A stretch of DNA of 64,000 nucleotides. It comes from Vibrio spartinae (lineage in GTDB: Bacteria > Pseudomonadota > Gammaproteobacteria > Enterobacterales > Vibrionaceae). Shown piece after piece: positions 8,626 to 17,735 of the stretch; the first letter of the stretch is position 1; each line of letters begins with the position of its first letter. The position numbers and the translations under genes were made by a program. The notes below the pieces were generated by a model. That model made no database searches. It saw only the letters and a program-made list of their open reading frames with translations, and was not told where the DNA came from. The stretch spans positions 673,001 to 737,000 of the forward strand of contig NZ_AP024907.1 in NCBI RefSeq assembly GCF_024347135.1. The letters run 5' to 3'.

Positions 8626-8653
8626 GGGTGCTTCACCCAAGGGCGGTAGCATA
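8626..8653 (+). promoter_or_regulatory. JUMPstart/ops element (RfaH recruitment) with upstream hairpin
   Basis: GGCGGTAGCATA at 8642-8653 keeps the invariant GGCGGTAG core of the ops pause element, which recruits the antiterminator RfaH to long surface-polysaccharide operons. It is preceded by a small hairpin (GGGTG, CTT, CACCC; 8626-8638). It lies 32 bp before the first EPS start codon, consistent with the 15-kb run of same-strand genes that follows. Confidence 0.75.
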
Positions 8654-8684
8654 CTAAATTTATATTGGTTAGGTGGGATGTCAG

Positions 8685-10088
8685 ATGGGATATGGTAGTC
8701 GAATTAAATATTATGGAGAAGAGTCATCAGTCGGATTTAAGATTGTTGATATTTTTGTTATTTCAATGATTTTATTTTTAGTGTCAGATCTGTATTTAGA
8801 CGGATTTACAACTATTTATCAACTAATATTGAGTCTTTTTGCTGTTGTCTATTTTGTTGTTTCTGATGTCGCAGGTGTGTATCGACCATATAAATATCTT
8901 TCATTTAAACAAAATTTCTTTGCGATAGTGATGACTTGGAGTATTTGTGTCGCATTATCTCTTATTGTTGGCTTTTTCCTTAAAATCAGCGAAGACTATT
9001 CTCGTCTGGTGATTGGTTTATGGTTCGCTCTAACCCCGTTATGTTTGGTGGGATGGCGCTGGCTGGTTCACGGCATGTTCCGTGTGATCTTCCCCGGAGA
9101 TAAACATCGCAGCAAAGCCATCATCATCGGAGCGACAGGGTCCGGTCTCCAACTGGCTCAGGAGCTCAAGCAGCACCGTTCAAGTCGGGAAGTGTTGGTC
9201 GGCTTCTATGATGACCGCAGTCTGGATCGAATCGGCTTACATCGCCTCTCTTCTCCCCTACGCGGAAAAATCGATGATGCACTGATGCTGGCGAAAAGCC
9301 ACAGTGTACAGAAAGTTTATATTGCATTGCCGATGGAAGCTGCCAAACGAATCAAACAAATCTTAAATGCCTTTGCTGACTCGAATGCCCATGTCTACGT
9401 TGTTCCTGATTTCTTTACCTTTGATCTGATGCAATCGCGGCTGAAAAATATTGGTAAAGTTGTCACATTGAGTGTTTATGACACACCTTTCTACGGTTTT
9501 GCTTCTTTGATCAAACGTATCGAAGACATCATCCTCGCCTCAATCATTATCACGCTGATTAGTCCCGTGCTGTTATTTGTTGCCATTGGCGTGAAACTGT
9601 CGTCCCCGGGACCCGTCATTTTCAAACAGGAGCGCTATGGTCTCGATGGCAAACCGATCAAAGTCTGGAAATTCAGATCAATGCGGGCCATGGATAATGG
9701 TTCGGTGGTGAAACAGGCAACCAAAAATGACCCTCGCGTGACCCAATTCGGAGCTTTCATTCGCCGCACCTCTTTAGATGAGTTACCGCAGTTTATCAAT
9801 GTGATTACCGGACAGATGTCGATTGTCGGCCCACGTCCGCACGCGGTTGCGCACAATGAGGAATATCGTGGGCAGATCGATAAGTATATGCTCCGACATC
9901 ATGTCAAACCCGGCATTACTGGCTGGGCTCAAATTAACGGCTACCGAGGAGAAACTGACACACTCGATAAGATGGAAAAGAGAGTTGAGTTTGATTTGAG
10001 CTATATCCAGACATGGTCTCTATGGCTCGATTTAAAAATTATATTCTTGACGGTATTGAAAGGATTTGTCGGGAAAACAGCATATTAA
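8685..10088 (+). CDS. Undecaprenyl-phosphate sugar-1-phosphate transferase (VpsL/WcaJ-like)
   Basis: 467 residues from ATG 8685 (AGGTGGG 7 bp upstream; a GTG at 8673 is in frame but less likely). Several N-terminal TM helices (about 15-125) are followed by a Rossmann-like region (about 145-260) and a C-terminal bacterial sugar transferase domain. Hallmarks of that domain are SSPGPVIFKQERYG, KFRSMR, RRTSLDELPQF and MSIVGPRPHA. The enzyme attaches the first sugar phosphate to undecaprenyl phosphate at the inner membrane and so starts EPS repeat-unit assembly. It resembles V. cholerae VpsL, the first vps-II gene. The first 100 codons are notably AT-richer than the rest. Confidence 0.9.
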   Translation: MGYGSRIKYYGEESSVGFKIVDIFVISMILFLVSDLYLDGFTTIYQLILSLFAVVYFVVSDVAGVYRPYKYLSFKQNFFAIVMTWSICVALSLIVGFFLKISEDYSRLVIGLWFALTPLCLVGWRWLVHGMFRVIFPGDKHRSKAIIIGATGSGLQLAQELKQHRSSREVLVGFYDDRSLDRIGLHRLSSPLRGKIDDALMLAKSHSVQKVYIALPMEAAKRIKQILNAFADSNAHVYVVPDFFTFDLMQSRLKNIGKVVTLSVYDTPFYGFASLIKRIEDIILASIIITLISPVLLFVAIGVKLSSPGPVIFKQERYGLDGKPIKVWKFRSMRAMDNGSVVKQATKNDPRVTQFGAFIRRTSLDELPQFINVITGQMSIVGPRPHAVAHNEEYRGQIDKYMLRHHVKPGITGWAQINGYRGETDTLDKMEKRVEFDLSYIQTWSLWLDLKIIFLTVLKGFVGKTAY

Positions 10089-10134
10089 TCCACTGTTTTC
10101 CGAGAGTTGGGTTTAGAGTTCTGATAGGTAAGTG

Positions 10135-10698
10135 ATGTTGAAAATAATATTAAAAGGCATGGTTTTATGCTGCATATTCTTTTCTGTTTTTTCCAGTGCA
10201 ACTGAATATAGATTAGGTGCTGGGGATACAATCAGAATTTCTGTATATGGGGAGCCCGATTTATCGTATGAGCAGTATCTCATCGATAGTGGTGGAACAA
10301 TGGATTACCCTTATTTAGGTAATCTGGAACTAAAACATAAAACGCTTCGTGAACTGCGAGCTATGATTGTCGGCGGTTTGAAAGGTCAGTATTTAGTCGA
10401 TCCGAAAGTGACAATCAACATTGTGAAATATCGAAATATCTATGTGAATGGTGTGGTTAATTCTCCGGGCGGATATGAATATCAACCGGGACTGACTGTT
10501 CAGAAAGCGATTGCTCTGGCTGGCGGATTTCTCGCGAAATACCGCAAAACGCGTGGTATCTATTTGACCAAAGATGAAGAAATCGAAGGATTATCCCAGG
10601 ATCAGATTGAGGAATTACTGAAAGGTAAACATGAAGTTGAACTGAATGAAACTGTACATCCCGGTGATACGATTTATGTGGTGAGTTCTTTTTGGTAA
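10135..10698 (+). CDS. Wza-like polysaccharide export protein (VpsN-like, short)
   Basis: 187 residues from ATG 10135; an in-frame GTG directly precedes it. A signal peptide (residues about 1-22, ending FSSA) leads to a poly-export domain (YRLGAGDTIRISVYGEPDL) and one SLBB domain (IYVNGVVNSPGGYEY). There is no lipobox cysteine. Full Wza (about 380 residues) has a C-terminal membrane-spanning helix; this protein lacks that region and belongs to the short class. It probably forms the periplasmic/outer-membrane part of the export channel with the Wzc-like partner 37 bp downstream. Confidence 0.85.
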   Translation: MLKIILKGMVLCCIFFSVFSSATEYRLGAGDTIRISVYGEPDLSYEQYLIDSGGTMDYPYLGNLELKHKTLRELRAMIVGGLKGQYLVDPKVTINIVKYRNIYVNGVVNSPGGYEYQPGLTVQKAIALAGGFLAKYRKTRGIYLTKDEEIEGLSQDQIEELLKGKHEVELNETVHPGDTIYVVSSFW

Positions 10699-10735
10699 GT
10701 CTGAAAATATAAAATAGATTAAGGCAAGGTAAACA

Positions 10736-12928
10736 ATGCAAGAGCACTTTGAAGATAATGCCAATCAACAGAATGATATGATTGATCTGACACATTATCT
10801 GAATTTAATCAAGAGAAACTGGATCTCAATATTATTATTCTCAATATTGGTGACCGGGCTGTCAGTATTTATTGCACTGTCTTTAAAGTCGAAATATACC
10901 GCAACGGCTACCTTACTGATTGAATCAAAAGAAAGACAGGCGATTTCAATTGAAGAGGTTGTCGGTATCGAACCCAATCAAAAAGAATACTATCAGACAC
11001 AGTTTGAAATATTGAAATCCAATCAGATTGCTGAAAAAGTGATTCATAAATTGGCTTTGGATCAGAAGGAAGAATTTAATCCATTGCTGAGCCAGGAGAA
11101 AGGGATTATCGAGACGATAAAATCTTACCCTGTGATTGCTGGATTGCTTGGTTCGACGAACGAAGAGGAAGCGCCGGATCCTGAATATGTTCGTCAGAAA
11201 GTGTTAAATGCATTTAAGAAAAGCCTTGAGATTACACCGATTTTAAAGACCCAGTTGGTCAGCATCAGCTTTACCTCGGAGGATCCGCAACTGGCAGCCA
11301 AAATCGCCAATGAAGTTGGTTACGCTTATATTGAAAATAATCTCGAATCGAAGCTCTCCGTAACGCAGTACGCATCAAGCTGGATATCATCGCGTTTGTC
11401 TGAGTTAAGGGATCAATTAGCCGATTCTGAAAAAGCCCTCTCTGACTTTTTGATCAAAGAGAAATTGATTGACGACAGCGGCATTGAATCTCTTGCCAGC
11501 AAACAATTGGCAAGTTTGACTGAGCGATTGGCACAAGTTCGCGATGAGCGAATAGAAACAGAATCAGCCTACAAGGCGTTAACGACGGGAAATGTGAAAG
11601 ATATTGCTTCTTTGTCTGCGATCCCTTCGATCTCCCAGCATCCTCAGGTGATTGATATCCGAAATGCGGAGCTGGAAGCCCAGAATGAAGTCAATGAATT
11701 AAGCAAACGCTATGGGCCGAAGCATGACAAAATGATCGCCGCTCAAGCGAAACTAAAGTCGATTGAAGATCAGGCCCAACGAGTCACTCAGAAATTGATT
11801 CGGGGCATCGGCAAAGAGCTACAGGCAACAAAAGAGCAAGAAGCGCTGTTGGTGCAGGAAGTCACACGCGAGAAGAATGATTTTCAGGCGTTGACGGTCA
11901 AGAAAAGCAAATATGATTCATTGCAGCGTGAAGTTGAAACCAATCGGGAGATTCTCAACCTCTTTTTGACGCGACAAAAAGAAACCACAGCGACCAGTGA
12001 TTTTGACTCGACGAGTGCCCGATTTACTGATCTGGCTTTGATTCCCCAGTTACCCAGTGCACCGAAACGAAAACTGATAGTCATTGCTGCATTTATTTTC
12101 AGTATCGGAATGGCGATTGGCTTTCTTATCATGCTTGATCTCCTGAAAAATACCATTGAATCCGCGGGTGATTTTGAAGACAAGTTCGGCTTAATTCCGA
12201 TGGGTGGAATTCCGGTGGTGAAATCCAAACGATTCCGCAAGCAACCGATCGATAGCAGTATCTTTACGGATGAGAATGAGGTGGGTTTTAGTGAGTCGAT
12301 TCGTTCAATCAGAACCTCTTTGCTGGTCAATCATATTGATAGGCAACACCGGAAGATTGCGGTGACGTCATCGCTACCCGAAGAAGGTAAGACCACGGTT
12401 GCTCTCAATTTGGCGGTTTCATTTGCCAAAGTTGAGCAAGTTTTATTTATTGATCTCGATTTACGTAAACCAGCGGTTGCCGAACGTTTTGGCTACAAGA
12501 AATATCAGCAAGGGCTCACGAATCATTTGTTGATGAATACACCATTAAGTGAGTGCATCTTTAAAGATGAAGCATCCGGTTTATCGGTTTTACCTGCCGG
12601 CATGTTAGCGGCGAATCCTCAAGAGTTGTTGAGTTCTCACCAGTTGAAAGCGTTACTGACAGAGCTGGAAGCCAGTTATGATCGGATTATTATTGATACG
12701 CCGCCAACGCTACCGGTTAGCGATTCTTTAATCATCGGACAGCTAGTCGATTCTATTGTGCTGGTGGTGAAAGCGAATGCGACCAAGCAGACATTAGTGA
12801 AAAAAGCGATGACCAAACTCATCAGTCATCAAAGTACGCTTGCCGGTGTGGTCATCAATCAGATCAGTCAGAAAGCTGGTGCGCCTGAGAATGAGTACGG
12901 TCAGTATTACGGCTATGCGGAAAACTGA
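10736..12928 (+). CDS. Wzc-like chain-length determinant and tyrosine autokinase (VpsO-like)
   Basis: 730 residues. A Wzz domain with TM1 near residues 33-52 leads into a long periplasmic coiled coil (about 200-420), TM2 near 440-462, and a cytosolic BY-kinase domain. The kinase has Walker A SSLPEEGKTTVALNL, Walker A' VLFIDLDLRKPAV and Walker B RIIIDTPPTLPVSD. The tail is tyrosine-rich (EYGQYYGYAEN, four Tyr), the usual autophosphorylation cluster. Cycles of phosphorylation control EPS polymerisation and export; the Wzb-like phosphatase at 27938 is the likely antagonist. Confidence 0.92.
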   Translation: MQEHFEDNANQQNDMIDLTHYLNLIKRNWISILLFSILVTGLSVFIALSLKSKYTATATLLIESKERQAISIEEVVGIEPNQKEYYQTQFEILKSNQIAEKVIHKLALDQKEEFNPLLSQEKGIIETIKSYPVIAGLLGSTNEEEAPDPEYVRQKVLNAFKKSLEITPILKTQLVSISFTSEDPQLAAKIANEVGYAYIENNLESKLSVTQYASSWISSRLSELRDQLADSEKALSDFLIKEKLIDDSGIESLASKQLASLTERLAQVRDERIETESAYKALTTGNVKDIASLSAIPSISQHPQVIDIRNAELEAQNEVNELSKRYGPKHDKMIAAQAKLKSIEDQAQRVTQKLIRGIGKELQATKEQEALLVQEVTREKNDFQALTVKKSKYDSLQREVETNREILNLFLTRQKETTATSDFDSTSARFTDLALIPQLPSAPKRKLIVIAAFIFSIGMAIGFLIMLDLLKNTIESAGDFEDKFGLIPMGGIPVVKSKRFRKQPIDSSIFTDENEVGFSESIRSIRTSLLVNHIDRQHRKIAVTSSLPEEGKTTVALNLAVSFAKVEQVLFIDLDLRKPAVAERFGYKKYQQGLTNHLLMNTPLSECIFKDEASGLSVLPAGMLAANPQELLSSHQLKALLTELEASYDRIIIDTPPTLPVSDSLIIGQLVDSIVLVVKANATKQTLVKKAMTKLISHQSTLAGVVINQISQKAGAPENEYGQYYGYAEN

Positions 12929-12959
12929 AATCTGGCAATGTAACTCAGGGATGATGGGA

Positions 12960-13673
12960 ATGAATTGCTCGAAAATTTCACAGTATGCGCTGATTGCGAT
13001 CTCCGTATGGATGATCATTTTCTCGGGACAGGCATTGATGGGGAGTTTGTACAGCAATGTTGTCCATCTGGAAATTGAGCGTCTCGACCAATCAGATCAT
13101 CAGATAACCGATGATGCACTTGCGCAGTTGAATCAATTCAAAGATAGAATGTTGTCATGGGATGACGGCAATCCGGAAAATCTGTCAATGGCTGCTTATA
13201 CCGCGTTACTGAATAGTTTTGCTGCAAAGGGATTTGCCAGAGAGCAGTATTTGCAGCAAAGCGATCATTATAACTGGCAATCGATCCGGCGCAGACCTTT
13301 GTTTCCTGACGGCTATACTCAGGAAACGGAACTGCTTGCCTTATGGGAAAAGCCATTTGATGAAGTTGTCCGGGTCTTGAATATGGCTGAGACATTCGGA
13401 CCTTATGAAAAATATACGGCCGAAACCGCGCTGAATGTGTTGTTTAAGTATTGGGCGCAGCTATCTCAGCAACAGCGTCTGAATGCGATTCATTATATGA
13501 CTGCGCATGAAAAATATGGTCTGAAACGGTGGCGGTTGAATGAAATATTCAAAGTTTCCCCTTACAAACAACAGTTTTGCAGTCTGGCTATATTTATTCG
13601 TTTGCCTTTGTGGACGTGTGGCAATTTATCGGATGCGGCACGCAATGCGCCTCGTTCTCAGAAGGGCGTCTGA
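12960..13673 (+). CDS. VpsP-like membrane-anchored EPS protein of unknown function
   Basis: 237 residues from ATG 12960 (AGGG 9 bp upstream; ATGs at 12951 and 12954 are also possible). One N-terminal TM helix (about 6-25: YALIAISVWMIIFSGQALMG) is followed by a soluble, probably periplasmic domain rich in Trp, Leu and Tyr. I recognise no catalytic motif. Its place between the Wzc-like gene and a VanZ-like gene equals that of vpsP in the V. cholerae vps-II operon. Homology to VpsP is inferred from position and architecture. Confidence 0.55.
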   Translation: MNCSKISQYALIAISVWMIIFSGQALMGSLYSNVVHLEIERLDQSDHQITDDALAQLNQFKDRMLSWDDGNPENLSMAAYTALLNSFAAKGFAREQYLQQSDHYNWQSIRRRPLFPDGYTQETELLALWEKPFDEVVRVLNMAETFGPYEKYTAETALNVLFKYWAQLSQQQRLNAIHYMTAHEKYGLKRWRLNEIFKVSPYKQQFCSLAIFIRLPLWTCGNLSDAARNAPRSQKGV

Positions 13674-14072
13674 ATGAAGCGATACTGGATACTGATTTTG
13701 GCTGTCATGGTGGTTTGCTCTCTTTCGCTGAGTAAAAGTAGCGGTTTTGGGGCGCAACACGTGATTGCTCTGGAACAGATCTTAGGCGGAGATAAATACC
13801 TGCATTTCTTGTGTGCTTTTGTTCTGACTTGCCTGTCGATCTGGGTGACCCGATCCCGTGTGCGCAACCATAAGACCAAGTGTTTGATCGGTTGGCCGAC
13901 CTTGATTGTTGTTGTACTCATGATGCTGGATGAGTCCTCTCAGTTTTGGCTGCAGAGGCGTGAATTTTCAGTCGATGACATGATGACGAATCTGTTTGGT
14001 GTTGCGATGGCATTGTGTGTTGCAACCTGTGTGAATTACATCCTGTCAAACAAAGCGCGTTTTGATGACTAA
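13674..14072 (+). CDS. VanZ-like small membrane protein (VpsQ-like)
   Basis: 132 residues with four predicted TM helices. The pattern GGDKYLHFLCAFVLTCL, then MMLDESSQFWLQRREFSVDD, is the VanZ-like signature (conserved K-x-x-H-F and a DExxQ acidic motif followed by D-x-x-x-N). It starts directly after the preceding stop codon. VpsQ occupies this position in vps-II. The role in EPS synthesis is unknown. Confidence 0.7.
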   Translation: MKRYWILILAVMVVCSLSLSKSSGFGAQHVIALEQILGGDKYLHFLCAFVLTCLSIWVTRSRVRNHKTKCLIGWPTLIVVVLMMLDESSQFWLQRREFSVDDMMTNLFGVAMALCVATCVNYILSNKARFDD

Positions 14073-14102
14073 ATCCTGACTATCACCGATTCAGGCAGAT
14101 GC

Positions 14103-14136
14103 AATTTTAGACAGATAGAAATTTTAGACAGATAGC
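14103..14136 (+). repeat. 17-bp direct tandem repeat, two copies
   Basis: AATTTTAGACAGATAG plus one base occurs at 14103-14119 and again at 14120-14136, identical except for the last base. It sits in the 87-bp gap before the polymerase gene, between its start codon and the preceding stop. Confidence 0.85.
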
Positions 14137-14159
14137 AATCGAACACAGAAGTGAGCTCA

Positions 14160-15395
14160 ATGAGATTCCACAAAAACACATTATATAGTCTTTTAATTTC
14201 GTCTAATTTGTTATTTTTGACGCTGTCTAATGGTTTGTTCAAACGCCCGATTTTGACTTTATACCTACTGATTTTTCTGTCGTTATCATTGCGGCCATCG
14301 GTCATTAAACAGATGGTTTCATTATGCCGGCGTTGTTATCCACTTATGATTGTTTTTGCATGGTGTGCAGTGACAGGCCAATGGTCGCCATGGCCGAAAG
14401 TGACTTACTATGAATTGCTCTGGCAATTGATCTTATTTGGTTATGTGATGCTGTTTGTGATCCATTTTTATGCGATCAATGCCCGGCGAGTCGTTTACTA
14501 CACCTTCTGTGTCTGGTTATTTTTAACTTATTTCCTCGTGTTTAAAAATGATCTATTGGCCGGGCGCTTGCTGGAAATATCAGGCGCGTTTGCCAATAAA
14601 AATAATTTAGGGCCGATTATCAGTGTCTTTTTGTTTTTTTATCTCTACTCGGTCCAGCGATGGAATGTATTGAGAGTGGGGATGTTGCTGGCGACTCTTT
14701 TACTGCTGTTGGCGACGGTATCCAAAACATCCATTGCACTTTTTGTACTGGTCACTTTGCTTGCCCGGAGTATTTTTTACTGGGACAAACAACTGGTTAA
14801 CCGTTTCCGGCGGCTTTATTACGGGAGCGGTCGCGTTGTCGGGTTTGGTATCTCGGTCGCCTTAATGGTGATGCTGGTGCTCTATTACCAGGATATGGTG
14901 GACTGGCTGTTGATGCATGTTCGGGATGAATGGTTGACCGGCCGCGGTAAGCTGTGGTTGGTGATGTTGAATCAATCTTACGAAAAGCTGTTTTTGGGCG
15001 TAGGTTACTCCGCGGTTTGGGGATTGGGCGACAACAACCTGATCCAAGGGACAGAACTCGCAAAATATGCGCCGGAGTGGGTGGAAAAGCTGGCTGCATC
15101 GGATGGCGGTTATGTCGATATGCTTATTTCTATCGGTGCTATCGGGACCGCGCTTTTCGTCTATACCATTTGTGATTTTTTTATGACCTTTTATACATCA
15201 CTGCGAACTCAGAAAAATGTCGCAATCACGAAGTTATGTTTTTGTGTCGGCACGTTTGTTGTTTTGAATAATGTCACGGAGACGAAGTTTTTATTGGGTT
15301 CCGGCTTTAGCTGGTTTTGTTTTCTCTTCTGCTATGTGTTGTTGAAATACATCACAGGTAAAGAGTATTTTTTAAAAAATAAAGTGTCGTCATGA
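14160..15395 (+). CDS. Wzy/O-antigen ligase family polysaccharide polymerase
   Basis: 411 residues from ATG 14160 (a GTG at 14151 is in frame). About 11-12 hydrophobic helices surround a large periplasmic loop near residues 255-330. The segment FANKNNLGPIISVFLFF is the O-antigen ligase/Wzy motif, and RGKLWLVMLNQSYEKLFLGVGY begins the usual periplasmic loop. In a Wzx/Wzy pathway this protein joins lipid-linked repeat units at the periplasmic face. It overlaps the flippase gene by 4 bp. A second protein of this family is at 24488. Confidence 0.8.
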   Translation: MRFHKNTLYSLLISSNLLFLTLSNGLFKRPILTLYLLIFLSLSLRPSVIKQMVSLCRRCYPLMIVFAWCAVTGQWSPWPKVTYYELLWQLILFGYVMLFVIHFYAINARRVVYYTFCVWLFLTYFLVFKNDLLAGRLLEISGAFANKNNLGPIISVFLFFYLYSVQRWNVLRVGMLLATLLLLLATVSKTSIALFVLVTLLARSIFYWDKQLVNRFRRLYYGSGRVVGFGISVALMVMLVLYYQDMVDWLLMHVRDEWLTGRGKLWLVMLNQSYEKLFLGVGYSAVWGLGDNNLIQGTELAKYAPEWVEKLAASDGGYVDMLISIGAIGTALFVYTICDFFMTFYTSLRTQKNVAITKLCFCVGTFVVLNNVTETKFLLGSGFSWFCFLFCYVLLKYITGKEYFLKNKVSS

Positions 15396-16723
15396 GTAAT
15401 ATTCGAAAATTGATTTGGTTCAGTCTGGACAATCTTGGTGGGGTAGTGTTCGGATTGTTCAGTATCGTCTTTATTGCCAGAATATATGGGCCGACGAATA
15501 TGGGATATCTCTCTTATATTCAAGCGTTGGCGAGTATTCTCTCTTGCGTGTTTATTCTGGGAATGGATAACGTCGTGATGAAAGAATATGTGCAGCATCG
15601 TGAGAAAAAGCGGGTGTTTTATGCGGTTTCTTTGGTGCGCTTGGTTGGTGGTATTGTCTTCTTTAGTGCGGTGTTTTGTTGGGCTTATTTTTTCAGTAAG
15701 ACACCGGATGAATTGGTGTTGACGCTGGCATTCACCGCTTGTGTCACTACTTATTTCGGGAAGTCTTCTGCATTTCGGCTCTATTTTCAAGCGACCGAAC
15801 AGCCCCGGGTTCTGTCAATTTCTACCGTGGCATCGCGGGTGGCAGCCATCGTTTATATTCTGGGCGTCATTTACTTTCAGCTGAGTTTTGTCTGGGCAAT
15901 TTTCTATCTGGTGGTGTACTCGGTGGTTGCTCAGGTGATTTTACTGTGTGAATTTTATCGCGAGACCAAAGATGAGTTGTTCCCTGCGATTGCCGATAGT
16001 CTTCGATATGGTAAACAGCTGCTGAGCGAGTCGAAGTTTGTCTTTTTCTCTTCCATTCTGTTTCCGATCTTTATGTACTTTGATGTGGTGATCATCGAAA
16101 AATTCCTCTCTCCTGAAGCGGTTGGGTTATACGGTGTCGCAACAAAGTTAGTCATGCAGTTACTGTTCGTCGGCCATATTTTTGTCTTTGCATTTTTTAC
16201 CCGTCTCAATCAAGAGCTCAATGAACAGAAGTTGGATGGGTATATTTTCCGAAATATTGTCCGACTGATGATTTACTGTTCTGTCGGCGGCGGTATTTTT
16301 GTCAGTTTAACCGGGGACTATATCGTTCATCTGCTTTATGGGGAACAGTATCAAGGCGCAGGAATTATTCTCAAGATCCTGATTTGGAAACTGGTGTTTT
16401 CTTACTTTGGGGCGCTGTTTTCCCGGGTGCTGATCATCCGACAGTGGACCAGTATTGAACTGATTAAAACGGTGATTGCATCGACGGTTTCTCTGTGTGC
16501 ATCGATCATGGCCGTGCAGATCTGGGGAGCAACCGGTGTGGCGACGGTGTCAGTGGTTTCTTATGCGATTGCTGATTTATTCGCTTATCTGTTGTTTGCC
16601 CGGACACGTATTTTTTTCATGGTTGTTGTGCAAGAGTTGGCGCGTATTGTTATCCGGCCAGTCGAGGCGTTCAGACAGAGTGTGGCATTTCTGGTAGAGG
16701 GGCGTCAGCGTTATGGGCATTAG
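15392..16723 (+). CDS. Wzx-type polysaccharide flippase
   Basis: 443 residues, about 12-14 TM helices, in the MOP/polysaccharide synthase superfamily (SLDNLGGVVFGLFSIVFIAR at the start, MFYFDVVII-like helix near residue 230). It moves undecaprenyl-linked repeat units across the inner membrane. The start overlaps the polymerase stop (ATGA) and the end overlaps the next glycosyltransferase by 11 bp, so translation is probably coupled. Wzx proteins diverge strongly, so substrate cannot be inferred. Confidence 0.85.
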   Translation: MSNIRKLIWFSLDNLGGVVFGLFSIVFIARIYGPTNMGYLSYIQALASILSCVFILGMDNVVMKEYVQHREKKRVFYAVSLVRLVGGIVFFSAVFCWAYFFSKTPDELVLTLAFTACVTTYFGKSSAFRLYFQATEQPRVLSISTVASRVAAIVYILGVIYFQLSFVWAIFYLVVYSVVAQVILLCEFYRETKDELFPAIADSLRYGKQLLSESKFVFFSSILFPIFMYFDVVIIEKFLSPEAVGLYGVATKLVMQLLFVGHIFVFAFFTRLNQELNEQKLDGYIFRNIVRLMIYCSVGGGIFVSLTGDYIVHLLYGEQYQGAGIILKILIWKLVFSYFGALFSRVLIIRQWTSIELIKTVIASTVSLCASIMAVQIWGATGVATVSVVSYAIADLFAYLLFARTRIFFMVVVQELARIVIRPVEAFRQSVAFLVEGRQRYGH

Positions 16724-17735
16724 TATGATGGACATTAGTATGATAGACATGAGTATCATTATCCCTGCATACAATGCAGCCGAAACGTTGCCTGATACGC
16801 TCAGGTCTATTTTTGCCAGTTGCCCGCAAGATGACTGTCGCTTTGAAGTGATCGTCATTGATGATGGTTCAAGTGATGCAACCCAAGCACAATTAGAAGC
16901 GCATTTTGCTCAGCAACTCAGTACCGGCCGCTTGTGCTATCACTACCAGCAAAATGCCGGGGTCAGCGTGGCTCGGAATACCGGACTGAATCTGGCACAA
17001 GGGCGTTATATTACATTTGTCGATGCAGATGATGCGGTTCAGCATGACTACCTCATTCGTCTTTATGAACTGATACAACAGCACCCGGATGTTGATATCT
17101 TCGAGTTTGGCTATCAGACTTTTCGCTATCAGGTTGACACCGTGCTGGGGCGCGGGCATGTGACACGCTGTCGGGGATTCAATACCAAACAACCCGCATT
17201 TGAAGGCGCCGTCTCATCATTTGTCTGGCTGGTCATGTGTCGCTTGATTAAAGCTGATGTGGCAAAGCGAGCTACTTTTCCGGCCGGGGTGAAATACTGT
17301 GAAGATTTAATGTACTTGTGTGCCGTGTATGCGCAGGCGCAAACATGTTATGCCAGTGAGCTGGCGTTATATCGGTATCGGATTGGTGAAACCAGTGCGA
17401 TTTCCCGGGTCACGATGGCGCAGTGTCAGCAGGTCCGTGAGTTTCTTCATACGCATGTGTTTCAGGAACGTCGGGTCAATGGTGAACAACCCAATGGGAC
17501 TGACCAAACCGATATTGCGCACCTGAAAAAGATTGTCGATGCGAATTTGTATTATATGTGTCACTCGGCTGGTAAACGCACCATGTCATTCTTTGAATTT
17601 TGCCGTCAGGTGCAACGTCTGCCGGTGCTGACAATATGCCGACTCTATACTCACGGTTTGTTATCCCGTCGCAAGACGATGATCTGTCTCTTTCCCTCGA
17701 TTTATTTTTTCGGTCATAGGATGAAACGGCGATGA
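16713..17735 (+). CDS. Glycosyltransferase family 2
   Basis: 340 residues from ATG 16713. The GT-A fold is clear: MSIIIPAYNAAETL, VIDDGSSDAT, AGVSVARNTGL and TFVDADDAV supply the nucleotide-sugar and DXD-type metal sites, and KYCEDLMYLC carries the likely catalytic ED. It transfers a sugar to the lipid-linked repeat unit in the cytosol. The N-terminus is encoded by three 15-bp repeats (16716-16760), each with in-frame ATGs, so the true start could be 16713, 16725, 16728, 16740 or 16749. The end overlaps the next gene by 4 bp. Confidence 0.88.
   Translation: MGISMMDISMIDMSIIIPAYNAAETLPDTLRSIFASCPQDDCRFEVIVIDDGSSDATQAQLEAHFAQQLSTGRLCYHYQQNAGVSVARNTGLNLAQGRYITFVDADDAVQHDYLIRLYELIQQHPDVDIFEFGYQTFRYQVDTVLGRGHVTRCRGFNTKQPAFEGAVSSFVWLVMCRLIKADVAKRATFPAGVKYCEDLMYLCAVYAQAQTCYASELALYRYRIGETSAISRVTMAQCQQVREFLHTHVFQERRVNGEQPNGTDQTDIAHLKKIVDANLYYMCHSAGKRTMSFFEFCRQVQRLPVLTICRLYTHGLLSRRKTMICLFPSIYFFGHRMKRR
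16716..16760 (+). repeat. 15-bp tandem repeat at the 5' end of a glycosyltransferase
   Basis: Three consecutive 15-bp units begin at 16716, 16731 and 16746. The first two differ at only two positions; the third is more diverged. They encode GISMM, DISMI and DMSII. The unit is a multiple of three, so gain or loss of copies would keep the frame. Confidence 0.8.
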
